64,000 nt of DNA from the NCBI GenBank assembly GCA_948099385.1, contig CANUEZ040000117.1:2962001-3026000 (forward strand). Direction: 5' to 3'. The position numbers and the translations under genes are program-made. The notes under the pieces are model-generated. The model made no database searches. It was not told the origin of the DNA and saw only the letters and a program-made list of their open reading frames with translations. Shown here one piece after another: positions 1 to 10,889 of this stretch. Each line of letters starts with the position of its first letter. The stretch's first letter is position 1. Origin of the DNA: Fasciola hepatica (Eukaryota; Platyhelminthes; Trematoda; Plagiorchiida; Fasciolidae).

Positions 1-1
1 T

Positions 2-814
2 GTGGAGACTGTGGGAAATCTAGACTTGGAAGGCAAGCAAATGATCTCGCTAGACGTTACCTCACTGTTCACCAATGTCCCGATCGATGAAACAATCAAC
101 TATCTATGTGAGTACATGCACGAGAACAGTATCGATCCGGGCATCTCGTTGGATGAACTGAAACAATTACTAATTGTCTGCACTCATAATATCCAGTTTC
201 AGTTTAACGGTGAAATATATCGTCAGAAGGAAGGGGTCGCAATGGGGTCACCTTTGGGACCCTTATTTGCAGATATTTTCATAGCAAAACTTGAAAATAA
301 CCAACTCATGTCAACAATTGAAGGGTGCACCTTATACAAACGGTACGTGGACGATACCGTATGTGTAGTAGATACCAAAGTGGATCCAAATCCACCACTT
401 AATAGATTTAATACAGCTCATCCAAATGTTCAATTCACTTTGGAACAAGGAAAGAAAAACAGTCTACCTTACTTAGATGTTTGCGTAAGCCGTCGAATTG
501 ATGGTTCCGTTCAGTTGTCAGTGCACAGTAAAGCAACTTGAAACGATCAATACATTTATTTTCACAGTTTCGTACCACTCAAAGTGAAGAGAAATCGAGT
601 GCGTTGCCTGGCTAATAGAGCAAAGAAAATCTGCACAGAAGACACAATAGAAAAGGAACTTCGTTTTCTGAGGAGCGTTTTTCTAGAAAACGGCTATCCT
701 GAACGGTTCATTGACAAGTCGATGCAACGAAATGAAGATGGGCCAAAACAGACAGTAGTCGAAAAAAAAGCCCGTATTTGTCCGTTTACCATTCAAAGGA
801 GATACGGAAACTGA
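2..814 (+). pseudogene. PLE1 reverse transcriptase, C-terminal half, with linker
   Basis: The reading frame enters from before the window, so the first ATG is not a real start. Visible RT motifs are SLDVTSLFTNVP (motif A, catalytic D), GVAMGSPLGPLFADIF (motif B) and YKRYVDD (motif C, two catalytic D). These are typical of Penelope-type RTs. A TGA at 539-541 stops the frame where PLE2 has a Trp codon. The frame then continues unchanged through 584-814 with the linker (KKICTEDTIEKELRFL, ENGYPERFI). Near 790 a one-base shift moves the protein into the frame of the endonuclease. The catalytic residues survive, but the protein cannot be made whole. Confidence 0.88.
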
Positions 815-1331
815 AGTTATTCAACGAAGACTAACAGGAGCAGTCAGTAGAACATTCTACGCTGCACAATTATAAATTATGTTCGAGTCTAAACCGATCG
901 TGTGTTTTCGACTGAAGGATAAAGTGCCAGATTCTGCAGCATATTTTTGTGTGTATTCATTCACCTGTTCCTGTGGAACCAGGTACGTTGGCTGCACGAG
1001 CAGGCGCTTATCCGAACGTGTTCGTGAACACCACCCGGCTTGGTTGAACACTGGGGCAATTAAGACAATTACGAGTGCTGTGTGTTCACACCTTGTTGAG
1101 TCAAACCATTTGGTAGAGGTGATAAACGCTTTTCGCACAATTTACAAGGTCCGGGGCAAGCAATCAAGATCTGTCAAGTGTCGCATCTTAGCCGCAGCCG
1201 AAGCCGTGAGCATCCGACTCTACAATCCTCCCCTGTGCGCTCAGAAACAATTTGTGCAAGCACTTAAACTTCCATGGCCCACTTCTTGTTCCCGAACACG
1301 TGTGCAACCACTCGAACATTCTTCGTTGTGA
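792..1331 (+). pseudogene. PLE1 GIY-YIG endonuclease domain
   Basis: The GIY-YIG domain nicks target DNA and is fused C-terminal to the RT in canonical PLEs. Here it reads CVYSFTCSCGTRYVGCTSR followed by LSERVREHHPAW, which gives the two short strands, the paired cysteines and the conserved Arg/Glu/His of the PLE version. The YVG glycine is present, unlike PLE2, where it is Ser. The frame begins at about 792 with FKGDT and is interrupted by TAA near 873-875, just before IMFESKP. From 879 it is open to the natural stop at 1331. The opposite-strand frame at 857-1138 is a shadow. Confidence 0.87.
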
Positions 1332-1485
1332 TCAATTGCACATGCATACACACGCACACACACGTGCAAAGTCAGATTTGGATGATCATCCTCTTTGTTG
1401 GTTTGAGTCAAATTTATTGTTATGTATTGGTATGAGTACGAATAACTGAAAACGAGCTTGTTCAAGACGCTGTTTTGTTCTCAAT

Positions 1486-2115
1486 GGCTGTTTTCCCCTT
1501 ATTATGGGACGGCCACAGACTTGTTGTCATTTTCCCACCGGTGGTGTCGCGGCTTCGAGCAACGGAAGAGAGAAAAATGGGAAACAGGCACACGGAAAGC
1601 TCTCAACACCCGGGGGATGCATATTTGACTGCTCATTTCTGACAAGGCCCGAGTCCGATGACTTCCAGCTTAAATGTGAGCCGGCTGTTGTTAGCGCAAA
1701 TTGTGGCGATACATCGGGACGATCCACAGATGACTTGTGGTTTTGTTGACTAAGTATCAGATGTTGTAGAGGTCAATCATGGAAGGATGCTAGGGTCATG
1801 TTATAGGGGGGAGATTGAGCCATGAGTTCCCAATGATTCGATTCAGGGTGACCACCGAACGGAGGTTGAGGAGTGTGATAGGTGGTGCGTCTCGAGTTAG
1901 AGACAGGCGGAAACTGAATCAAAATTAGCACTGGGGATGTTTAAAGATTATTCTCCGTGCAACTAGTGGTATTTCCTATGTTCAAATACCATTTCAGAGG
2001 CACTGACCTCAGTCATGAAAGTAGCTGAGTTTGGGCATTGTAATTTGGTAGGTTAACGCTAAGGTAGTGGCAACGACGGTGAATGGTAAGGCACATCCTA
2101 GAGATTATCGAGGGT
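1486..2115 (+). repeat. Left arm of a 630-bp inverted repeat
   Basis: This segment is the reverse complement of 3512-4141, with only a handful of mismatches that I can see (for example near 1502, 1508, 1563 and 2110). It holds short open frames on both strands (1504-1749 plus, 1527-1727 minus) that match those of the other arm. A diverged relative lies in the same orientation at 32385-32680. The left border coincides with the end of PLE1, while the right-arm family continues about 85 bp further. The left copy therefore looks truncated. I do not recognise a protein; the frames may be incidental. Confidence 0.9.
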
Positions 2116-2119
2116 TCAG

Positions 2120-3480
2120 GTTAGTATCCAACACCTTCCCGTAAGCTCTTTCAGTAGTTATATACGGATTAAGAAGGGTCTTCAGTTTTTGAATGTCGAG
2201 CGCTACGTGTAGTCTAGATTTGATATGGTTTGGGAATCTGTGGAACAGGTACCGGCTAGGAGTTTACGCTACAAAGTTGAAAACTTAGAGAGGAAGAAGT
2301 TTTGCCTTAGGGACTTCCGAGAATCAGGGATCGTTATACGGTGTTTCCTATTGCGCAGCTCATTTGTGGTGTTTATACTGAACTTTACTGGGCTGGAGGA
2401 TACACCTTGTTCGTGGAGCAAATTAAACAAAATCGCAAGGTTGAGTTTTATTCTCCTAGGCCGCAGGAGAGTACACCGTTGTCTGTAGTTAAGGTCCGTG
2501 GGAGGCCCAAATAGTTTTTTGTAAATCTACGCTGTACATTTTCAATGTTGACAATGCACGTTTGTGCGTATTTGAGAGCAACAGTGTGCAATGCTCTGGG
2601 GTTGGGCGAATATGAGTTTTGCATATCTCTTGCTTACTGTTCGTGAAAAGGAAATTTATCTGCAACAAGCCAAGCGACGTTTTTTCCCCTGCAGTTATGT
2701 GGGAAGTGTGCTTAGAGAAACTAAGAAAATCAGAGTATTGTATTCCGAGGTCTCGTATTGTTGGCAAATATGGGAGTGTGACACCGCCAATCTTTAGCGT
2801 ATCATGAGGAATATTTGCAGTTAAGCGTAAGGCAACTGCTTTTGCTCACTGAAAAATTCCATTTCCCAGCGATCACACTAGGACGATAAGGACGGTATAC
2901 CAACCGTGATGTTATTTAATGCTACAGGTGGGTTTCCTCGTTTGAATTCGTAGACTATCTCCATGTCACCGGTAAATAAGAAAATTTCGCCATAAGTGAC
3001 GACACTGCAAACGTCATTTATATATAGTACAAACAGCAGTTGCCCCAGAACACTTCCTTGGATAACCCCGCTGTTTACCGGGTGAGGGCCTGACATCTGG
3101 CCGTTGGTGCAGGTAACTTGGTGACGGTCTTGTAGTTAAGACTTGAACCAACTGAGTAGGAAGTTTTAAATCCCGTGACCTCCAATCTTGTTCAGCAACT
3201 TCAGATGCGGAACCCTGTCGAAGGCTGTTGTCATACCAAGATAGATGATGACGAATGCTCTGTCTTTGTCAGCGACTGTTGTTACCAAGTTCAGAAAGTC
3301 GAACTGACAATTGAACACGAGCGTGATCTGAGAAATCCGTGCTGTTTGAGGCTGATGAGTTTGTGTGCAGAAAATTAGTCGGTCAGGTAGTGTTCGTGGC
3401 CACAAATCACAGTGAGTCTATTGGCCACGAAGGTATTAGAGCGAGAGTCAGCGTTGTTTATGTATTGCAGTGCTGTGCCT
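2120..3480 (-). pseudogene. CR1-like LINE G, 5'-truncated reverse-transcriptase relic
   Basis: Read on the minus strand, this interval is the second half of a CR1-like LINE RT. At 3405-3166 it shows DFLNLV and MTTAFDRV (motif A region, usually DMTKAFDRV; the motif D is now G in YLGMTTAF). At 3096-2878 it has SGVIQGSVLG and LLFVLYINDV, then LFTGDME in place of the catalytic FADD. At 2767-2489 the thumb reads RDLGIQYSDFLSFSKHTSHI. From 2500 to about 2150 the C-terminal tail has SRKSLRQNFFLSKFS. The pieces are in different frames. The missing catalytic residues and truncated 5' end make it dead. It fills nearly the whole space between the two inverted arms. Confidence 0.85.
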
Positions 3481-3511
3481 GAGTTCGTTTGAAAGTTTGG
3501 CCACCAACTCT

Positions 3512-4225
3512 ACCCTTGATAATCTCTAGGATGTGCCTTACCATTCACCGTCGTTGCCACTACCTTAGCGTTAACCTACCAAATTACAATGCCCAAACTC
3601 AGCTACTTTCATGACTGAGGTCAGTGCCTCTGAAATGGTATTTGAACATAGGAAATACCACTAGTTGCACGGAGAATAATCTTTAAACATCCCCAGTGCT
3701 AATTTTGATTCAGTTTCCGCCTGTCTCTAACTCGAGACGCACCACCTATCACACTCCTCAACCTCCGTTCGGTGGTCACCCTGAATCGAATCATTGGGAA
3801 CTCATGGCTCAATCTCCCCCCTATAACATGACCCTAGCATCCTTCCATGATTGACCTCTACAACATCTGATACTTAGTCAACAAAACCACAAGTCATCTG
3901 TGGATCGTCCCGATGTATCGCCACAATTTGCGCTAACAACAGCCGGCTCACATTTAAGCTGGAAGTCATCGGACTCGGGCCTTGTCAGAAATGAGCAGTC
4001 AAATATGCATCCCCCGGGTGTTGAGAGCTTTCCGTGTGCCTGTTTCCCATTTTTCTCTCTTCCGTAGCTCGAAGCCGCGACACCACCGGTGGGAAAATGA
4101 CAACAAGTCTGTGGCTGTCCCATAATATGGGGAAAAGAGCCTTCCCTAGCAGTGGCAGACTTCATGGGTCACGCGTAAAGAATAGCGGGCGGAGGAGAAA
4201 TGGGCAGTACTCTCCACGGGGAATG
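3512..4225 (-). repeat. Right arm of the inverted repeat, with about 85 bp of extra family sequence
   Basis: Positions 3512-4141 pair with 1486-2115. Beyond 4141 the copy goes on to about 4225: on the minus strand, CCCATTTCTCC and the following bases have counterparts in the diverged copy at 32385-32450, but none on the left side. This arm is therefore the longer representative of the repeat family. Its minus-strand frame at 3878-4165 (95 codons) is the same as the left arm's plus-strand frame, with two substitutions and a longer N-terminus. The product is not recognised. Confidence 0.88.
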
Positions 4226-5477
4226 CATGCTCTCTAGCTCCTCTGAATTAAAAAAGCACCAAAATTATTTCGCGCTGCACAGGTACCGGATTCATGCTCC
4301 ATACCACTTCAATAACGGATGAATTCCCAGACCCTGCGTATGGGGAGCTCCGAAGAAAAAGAGCGTGCAATCTAATCTCGCAGTACTTCTGCCTGACCCT
4401 GTGCGGGGTGGCAAGCGTGCCGAATGAGCTATCCACATATAACCCGACCTCATCTCCCTCAGTTTAAACCCCTTCGGGTTCCTAGTTCTATCTCCGAGCA
4501 GCTCGTTGATGCCAAACTCAGTTGTCTATACGTTCTTCCCAAAAATTATCTATGTAAATTCCACTGTATTCTTCATCTTTCCTGTTGATACGTGGACCGA
4601 TTACCGCCAGCAGCTGATATTGCTCAAGAATACTACAAAAGCTTGATCTCTCTAAAGCCAAGCCCTTGATGCTTACTCCTAAGTTGTTTGCGACCTACCT
4701 AGGTTTCCATGTGCCTAAGTTAGTTTTTGTAGCCCGAATGAAACGTGAGCGCAAGCTTCGTACGCGATAGCCCCAGGTTTTTGCCCTCCAAACATAATTG
4801 GTAAAGGCGTAAAACACCTATACCTCATACACCAAGAATATAAACCTCCTCGCCGTTGACTCTAGTCGCTCACGACTGGAGCGAAACCAAATGATCATCT
4901 GCCGCCCACACATAAAAGAAGGCAGGTGATCCGATAGCCACCATATCCAACACAGTCTTCTCATGACTCTATATGATTTCATATCCAAACCTAGCAGTCG
5001 TCCTTACTAACACCACGCCTATTACACTACGTGCACATGTATATAATCTGCCGTCGCCCTCATAACATTTCTCTGAAATCAGAAACCTCGGCAAAGGGTA
5101 CAAACCAAAATTGCCCTATAACATGATGCTCACCATCAAGCACATGCTCGTAGTCAACTGTCGAACTATGACTGAATTGTCACCATGATCTAGGGGAAAC
5201 TCATCTATTTCTCCATAGTCCTGATATCAAACCAAAAAATAGTTCTCCCACCTCCCGTTGAAACAAATCCTGTAACGTACAAAGTCTTCCGCCTCACCGT
5301 GACTTTATCAGCTTGCAACCGTTTCCATACCAACTAAACTATGGTTTATCCCAGTCAACACACTACCTCCTAGCGCCTGCTATCAACATTTGACTTCAAA
5401 GTCCTGTCCACGGCATATAGCATGTGCCACGGACTGCTAAAATGAAGTCTTGCCATTGCCGTAATAATCCATGAAGT
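4226..5477. other. No recognised feature
   Basis: I read both strands for RT, integrase, endonuclease, gag and tRNA motifs and found none. The few frames are at most about 60 codons long and look random. The part from about 4440 to 5400 is pyrimidine-leaning on the plus strand. It may be old element debris or UTR, but nothing supports a specific call. Confidence 0.5.
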
Positions 5478-5816
5478 ACACAGCCCGTTCTGTGGGCTGA
5501 ACTCGGAACGGGTTCATTATTCAGCAATTTCGATGGTAGAAGATTGTATAGATCGTCATAGTTTTTTTCTACTGAACTCAAAACAAATATTTTGTTATTT
5601 GGCCGTCAGAGCGGGCACCATTTTTGACGGCTTCTTCAATTTTCGTTATGGAATGGGACGTCAGCGTAGCCTAGGACTAGATGTAAACTAAAATCGTTAG
5701 GTTGGGATTCGTCTGGCACAATGTAGCGGACAAAGGTAACGTACCTGACAAACTTATAAGCCAACCCATCCGAAGCCCGTTCGAAGCCCGGCCGGGTTTG
5801 CCACTTGGGAATGAAC
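5478..5816 (+). repeat. Dispersed hairpin repeat, copy 1
   Basis: About 340 bp match 28891-29338 in the same orientation with scattered substitutions. Two hairpins are kept in both copies. The first here pairs 5484-5491 with 5505-5512. The second pairs 5602-5608 (GCCGTCA) with 5625-5631 (TGACGGC). The end of the repeat is GC-rich and built on CCGTTCGAAGCCCGGCCGGG. There is no open frame longer than about 60 codons, so this is a non-coding repeat. A tRNA-type B box is suggested by GTTCGAAGCC near 5778, but it sits at the wrong end for a standard SINE. Confidence 0.85.
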
Positions 5817-8154
5817 CTAGTTCATCACATATTGCATTTATTTGCTGTCAAAACCCACAGCTGAAACCACTTCCGGATTGACGATCTCCCCACGAATTCT
5901 AGGCCTTGATTAATCCCCTAGAATTGTAGTCGTTGGTTTTCTGCTGATACATCAATCCTAACGCCGAGCTGCAAAATGCTCCAGACTTCCACCTCTCCGG
6001 TCTCCTTCCAGACCGTGCCAATTGCTTGGGTAGCCATTGGTCCACTAGGCGTTGCTCTCGGATGACCGCACGGACTGAATTTATGAGATTGATCGGAGTG
6101 GACTATTTTACACGCTCAACGGTCATCAGTCAAACTTAAACTCACACTAGCCGGTGCTATGTAAAGCCTCTTACATCGCACGCCACTGCGATTACGATAG
6201 TTACCCGGGTTAAAAACTATCATAACAGATTCACCGGACCGCAAAGGCGGACTACCGTCTTCAAGCGAGATCACCTCATGGCCCAACATTTACATCCAGT
6301 ACATCTTTCCATCGATCGTTTTGGTTCCCAAATCACGACCGAAATCCTACCATCACCGTTGCATTTTCAACCTACTTTTCCTATTTCGCCAACTTACGCA
6401 ATCTTAGTCCATTTTTGCTTTCTACCCAATCATTTTCCTTATGAGCAGCCAGTCGCGTCTGGTGGGCCCGCCCATGCTCAGGCCTTAGTTCGTGATCTGC
6501 CGTGACTGGCAGAAATAATCTCTATGAAATAAAATACCAGCCACTCGCTGTTGGTCCAAACCTCTCTGTATTCTTTTGTTGTAAATACAGAAGCATTTAT
6601 CCTTACATCCAACAATATCCGTTGTCGCCTCGGGTCTGGTCCTCTGCAAACCACTGCCATAGGACTTGCGTACCCACATTTCATCTCCTCATCTTGGCTT
6701 TGACGCATCTGCTTCATTGTCTCGTTCCAGCTGACAGTCTTTTCAATGGCCGTTTTTTCGAAATCCGAAACGTTCGTCATGGGATAAAAACAATTCAACC
6801 ACTAGGCACAGGCCTTCCGGGAACTTTGGACGTGGGATTACCTACCGACCCTGCAGCTTTGGCAATGTTGGATCTCCAAAGGCACATCGTTTAGACCCGG
6901 CGATGTTGCCATCCTCGCTGAAAGCCACCTACATAAAAATGAGTGGCATATTGGAGTGATCTAGGACTGCCGTACAGAAATCGATGGCCTTGTAAGCACA
7001 GTGGTGGTGAAACAAACATTTCGAGGTAACCTCAAAACATGTTTGCTTGAAAGTGACAGTGGCGACGGCGACGTCGACTCGACAGACTAAGCTCAAAACA
7101 AGTCTACTGATGACAACTGAATATGAATTTATTTATTTACCCATGGGTCCCAACCCTTCACACAATCTTTGAAGTGCACTTACGTCTAATTTGATACGGG
7201 GTTTACTGTTTTCAGTGGAGTTAGTTTATCGAAACTCCAATGTAGCACACGACACCACATTGTTTGTGGAGTAGTTAGAAACTTTGGAACAAGCACTTTT
7301 TGACCGTTTGTAGAATCATATCTATCTCTAGGACCGCCAGTGCGTATTATTATCCAACCGGTGTTCAATTGGATATACGTTTTGAGCCAAACATTTTTTC
7401 ACGGTGATTACATCACAAGTTGAACCCCTTGATGTTTCAAGTACCTTGTTGCCATCTTGATTCTTCATGGAGAATTCTCAGTCTTTATAATACCATGTAC
7501 TTTATTGTCATTCGGGGAGCCTTTTGTGCTTCACGTTCCCTAATCTGTCTATGCATCCCGATCAAACCGAAGCCCTTTTTTCGTGTATCGATGATGACAT
7601 ATCATCTTCAGATGAAACTCGAAGACATGCATGTATGGATCATAAACTCAAGAAAACCTGCAATAGTGTCTGCGGTTGGCCAACACTAGGTGAAGCCCAT
7701 GGCGACCGACGTATGCACTGACTTTGGGGTCTGGGTAAGTTAGAGCGAACCAGTTCCCTTATCCACTCCTTGGATGTTGACCGTTTCATGGGAGGATTTG
7801 GTGGGCGGTGTAAAGTACATGTGCGGAACTCCTCCCAAGTTGTCACATACTGGTATCGTTGGGACTATGTTCCTTATCTTATTGACTTTCGAACAAGTAC
7901 AGCACGCATCAACCACTACACATGAGCATTTGTTTATATCTTTCACATATGCCGTGACAGATTTTTGCTTTGAACTCGGACTGCCGTGATGGTCGTATCT
8001 GAAAGCGACCCCTGCTGAACCTCAATTTTCGTTGCTAGGCGTTTTGGCCATACAGTTGGGGTTTGTACATAATTTATATGCGTGTAATTTGTTAATTCAG
8101 TGCCGTAGAATCAGCAAATCAATCTTGTTCTGAATTTGGGATTCGTTAATTGAG
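5817..8154. other. No recognised feature
   Basis: The longest frames are 106 codons (6478-6798 minus) and 130 codons (6502-6894 plus). They overlap each other on opposite strands and show no domain I know. The last few hundred bases may contain the 3' untranslated part of the gypsy element that ends near 8155, since its integrase runs toward this region and no 3' LTR copy was found here. Confidence 0.45.
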
Positions 8155-8904
8155 CTACGCGCTACTCACGACCAGAATAACCGCTACACGAGGTACAAAA
8201 CTCATAGTATAACAAGGAGCGAGCAATGCAAGCCGAATTGTAGGTATGTAGGTGCTGTGGGTTTGTTCTCGTGGCAGGATGAGCTTCAACCCCCGCAATT
8301 GGTGTGACAGCCGTTTTGCTTTATCCCCGTGAGTAAAACTAACGGTTGGTATTGGAAAAACTAACTCACCTGGAAGTCGCGAAATGCGACAAAAAACGAG
8401 TTTAGCCAAAGTAACGCCCTAAAGCTGTTACGCAGTCCCAAAAAGAAATAGGTAAAACTTCGCTTTATGAAGGGTTATCACGAGCACGAAGGCAGCTATC
8501 ATTTGGCAGTAAAGTCGCTTCACCATGCCGTTGGCCTGAGGATGATAGGCTGAAGTTTTCTTTTGTCTGCAACAGAAAGCGTTCAGTAACTGGTGGAAGG
8601 CACCGTAAAAATAAGGACAGCTGGGGGTGGTCTTGATAGAGAGGCAAACGAACTGACTTACCCGTCCAGTCAGAAATGCTTTTATAGCTTCCTCTGAGGT
8701 AGGACGGGAAATACGTGTGGCCTGTGGCCAGCGAGTGAAATGATCCACACGTGTGAGGATGTAGACGCGGCCCTTCGATGGCGGGAGGGGCCTTACGAGA
8801 TCCACGTGCGCGTGGTGAAAACGAGCGTCCGGATCAGAGGATGTGCTTGACGTATATCTAGTCTGACGATGTACATCGCGCTGGCATTGGAGACAAGCGC
8901 GGGC
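8155..8904 (-). pseudogene. Integrase core and C-terminal part, gypsy copy 1
   Basis: The integrase of Ty3/gypsy elements inserts the cDNA with a DD35E catalytic core. Reading down from 8904 one sees ACLQCQR (end of the zinc-binding domain), HVDLVRPLPPSKG (first catalytic D), RVDHFTRWPQATRI and HPQANGMVKRLY. The third catalytic residue, normally E in this last motif, is K here. The stretch that should carry the second D reads KTTPSCPYF, so that residue is also gone. At 8409-8155, in another frame, ELVFPIPTVSFTHGDKAKRL matches the integrase C-terminal region of copy 3. Frameshifts separate the pieces. Confidence 0.85.
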
Positions 8905-9330
8905 TCAAAATCTTGGACTGCGTTTGAGACAATACCGAACTAATCGTTCGGTGACTAGTTTCACTGAGGCGGTTACACCAGGATACGATAAGTTGTGGAA
9001 ACTGATAAACATTTGTCGGCGAAAACTGGCAGGAACTAGTGGTCGGGGTCGACTCTGTGACACATCGCGAATGATAGTTACGTCCGAGGTTGGAAGATTC
9101 ATCAGAACTAGACGCAGACAACTGCTGTTTCTGAGCTGCTCAACCTCAGGATCTGTTGCTTGGGCTGCAGTGACTGCCTCTAGATCTATGTCCATTGGCG
9201 GTGGATCGTCAATATTGTGGACGCTTGAGAGTCCTTCTGCACAGGATTGTGTGCCCCAGAGACGTGTCAAATGTCCGTGGCAAACTGCGAAACATAGTAT
9301 GGATGGCAAATCGTGCGTGATGAATATCAG
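8905..9330 (-). pseudogene. RNase H tail and integrase zinc-binding region, gypsy copy 1
   Basis: The minus-strand frame 9309-8905 contains SSVHNIDDPPPMDIDLEA, then ATDPEVEQLRNSSCLRL and FHNLSYPGVTASVKLV. Copy 3 has the same linker between RNase H and integrase at 19022-19340. The HNLSYPGV piece corresponds to the His pair of the integrase HHCC finger. The RNase H catalytic part itself is missing. The plus-strand frame 8924-9376 is a shadow. Confidence 0.8.
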
Positions 9331-9399
9331 GCAGAAGCTTATGAAAGGTTTGTGCTTCCTTGCAGAGCCAAAATGACATGTGCAATGGTTCGAAGTGCC

Positions 9400-10224
9400 T
9401 GAATGGAGTTATGACAGCAGTTTTAGGTACGTCAACATCAAATGCCGGGATTGGTTGCAGGCTCCAGCCAGGTCCATGCGGCTTACAACAGAACGACCAG
9501 ACAGGGTAGAAGTTAGATCTTGAATGTGTGGAATGGGGTACCTGTCCGGGATAGTAGCCCTGTTGGGAGTCCCATAATTGTCACGGGGACGTCAGTCGCC
9601 ATCTGGATCATAAGCCATGTGAAGCGGAGGCCGAAGGGCTATTAAAGAGGCGTATTATGTCTAATTCTGTCGTGTGTTTGAACTAAGCATGTGCTACTCA
9701 GAGCTTATCCGTTGAAAAACGACGTGGTCGGCTAAATGCTGGGGTCCCTTAGTGACAATATGACGGATGACGCTAGTGGTCACCGCGAGGAGGGGTCCGG
9801 ATTGATTTAGCATTGCCGGGTAAATTAAGAAGAATTCTGCGTAGCGTTGTTTGGCTTGAGCCTTGGTGTATAGTGGTGTGGTGTGATAAGCGGAGGAATA
9901 CGAACTGGTTACAGAAAAAGAAAGCTGACAATCGACATTTTTCCAGCATTGTGCTTCAAACAGGTCAAAGGGATCATGGAAATCGATACCTATTATGGAA
10001 TGAGGGATATCTGCTACCATATCCACCTAGATGGAGGTGCGACGCAGGCCTAACTTCAGCCTAAGTGAATTATGGCCGTAAGCAGCAACCGGAGTGCCTT
10101 TGAAAGCACAAAGTTGTTGGGTTGATGGAATGGTTGTAGCATCTGTTTCTTTTGGTAGGACGCTCACCGCTGCACCGGTATAAATTAAGAACAGTTTATT
10201 AGAAATATAATCTCGAACGTGCAA
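9400..10224 (-). pseudogene. Protease and N-terminal RT remnant, gypsy copy 1
   Basis: Frame 10224-10027 carries the aspartic protease active-site segment as FLIYTGAAVSVLP. The usual DTGA motif has become YTGA, so the catalytic Asp is lost. The protease ends with ADIPHSIIGIDFHDP in the next frame (10026-9694), followed by the spacer PLYTKAQAKQRYAE, which precedes RT in this family and matches 20667-20380 of copy 3. From about 9560 to 9440 a fragment of the RT fingers remains (IPHIQDLTSTLSGRSVVS, RMDLAGA). After that the sequence jumps to RNase H/integrase, so the YLDD palm is deleted. Confidence 0.8.
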
Positions 10225-10339
10225 CAGACGACTGTTACTGTTGCTGCCGACCAGCTTGGTCGTCCGAACGCGTTGGTATATTAGTCTCCCAGTTTAGCAC
10301 CTGGGAAGGTGCAACCAGCTTTGCAGCTTCGGCCGTTTT

Positions 10340-10607
10340 TGGGATTCTCTTCAGTTAGGTCAAAACCTGCCCCCGTATAGATTATATAACCGCTGGTCCT
10401 CGGTTTGTGACACGATAGCAAATATACTCGGCAGCGAGCAAAGAAGAACTCAGAACGCTGAAGCAGAACAACGTGTGTATTGGAGGAGCGCAACGGCGTG
10501 CAGACGACGTACAAAGGCGGAGCAAATGGTGCCGCCAGAATCAGTCACTGTTCGAATAAACAAATTTGTTAGTCTTTGTCGTCGAGTGCTGTATCGGTAG
10601 CACTACA
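10340..10607 (-). repeat. LTR of the CsRn1-like gypsy family (5' LTR of copy 1)
   Basis: This 268-bp block matches 12573-12843 and 17033-17298. On the minus strand it starts TGTAGTGCTACCGATAC and ends AGAGAATCCCA, the TG...CA ends of an LTR. A TATATAAT box lies near 10380. The palindrome AACAAATTTGTT at 10559-10570 is kept in all three copies. No polypurine tract lies above it and element sequence lies below it, so it is a 5' LTR. The minus-strand frame through it (10281-10514) is not a gene. Confidence 0.85.
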
Positions 10608-10889
10608 CTATCAGTCGCTCTCCATCTCTAATCGCTGTCCTTACTGTTCGGCCTATACCTGTCCCTCTTCTCCGCAGTCTGCTTCATGACCTCTCTAATA
10701 AGTTTGCACATATCTGTTTCGCTTTCACCTTTGGTCATTCTTGATTTTCCTCTCACTCCTAATTCGAGCCAAGACTCAGGATAATCCGATACCAGATCCA
10801 TACAAACTTTCTTCAAAGTCCGGTATCGGACTATCCTAAGTCCTGGCGTGAATTTGGAATAAGAAAAAGCGCGAGAAATCGAATGCACT

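Larger units (their letters stand above)
1..1475 (+). mobile_element. Penelope-like element PLE1, 5' part outside the window, decayed
   Basis: The window opens inside a Penelope-like retroelement. In order it holds the palm part of the reverse transcriptase, a linker, a GIY-YIG endonuclease and a short 3' tail. PLEs copy themselves by target-primed reverse transcription with this two-domain protein. Most residues have a counterpart in the more complete PLE2 at 51096-54164, but the two are clearly diverged and belong to different subfamilies or ages. The tail around 1447-1466 shares the string ACTGAAAACGAGCTTGTTC with the PLE2 terminal repeat, so I place the 3' end near 1475. The left end is cut by the window edge. 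Two nonsense codons and one frameshift make this copy non-autonomous. Confidence 0.88.
8155..10607 (-). mobile_element. CsRn1-like Ty3/gypsy element, copy 1, internally deleted
   Basis: On the minus strand the order is 5' LTR (10607-10340), protease, start of RT, then a jump to the end of RNase H, the integrase zinc domain and the integrase core. The gag gene and most of the RT/RNase H are missing. The LTR is followed almost at once by protease sequence, so about a kilobase of leader and gag was lost. The proteins align residue by residue with copy 3 at 17033-20790. No 3' LTR is visible below 8155. Several catalytic residues are changed (see the domain entries), so it is a dead, old copy. Confidence 0.85.

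Noticed and set aside
1340..1365. Short CA-rich run (ACACACGCACACACACG) after PLE1
   Set aside because: A minor microsatellite without further structure.
5700..5800. tRNA-like A box (TGGCACAATGTAG) and B box (GTTCGAAGCC) in the hairpin repeat
   Set aside because: Spacing of about 63 bp is too wide for a tRNA head and the boxes are at the far end of the repeat, while tRNA-derived SINEs carry them at the 5' end.
10281..10514. 77-codon minus-strand frame repeated at 17041-17226 as a possible conserved small protein
   Set aside because: Both lie entirely within LTRs of the same gypsy family, so their similarity is explained by the LTR, not by coding.
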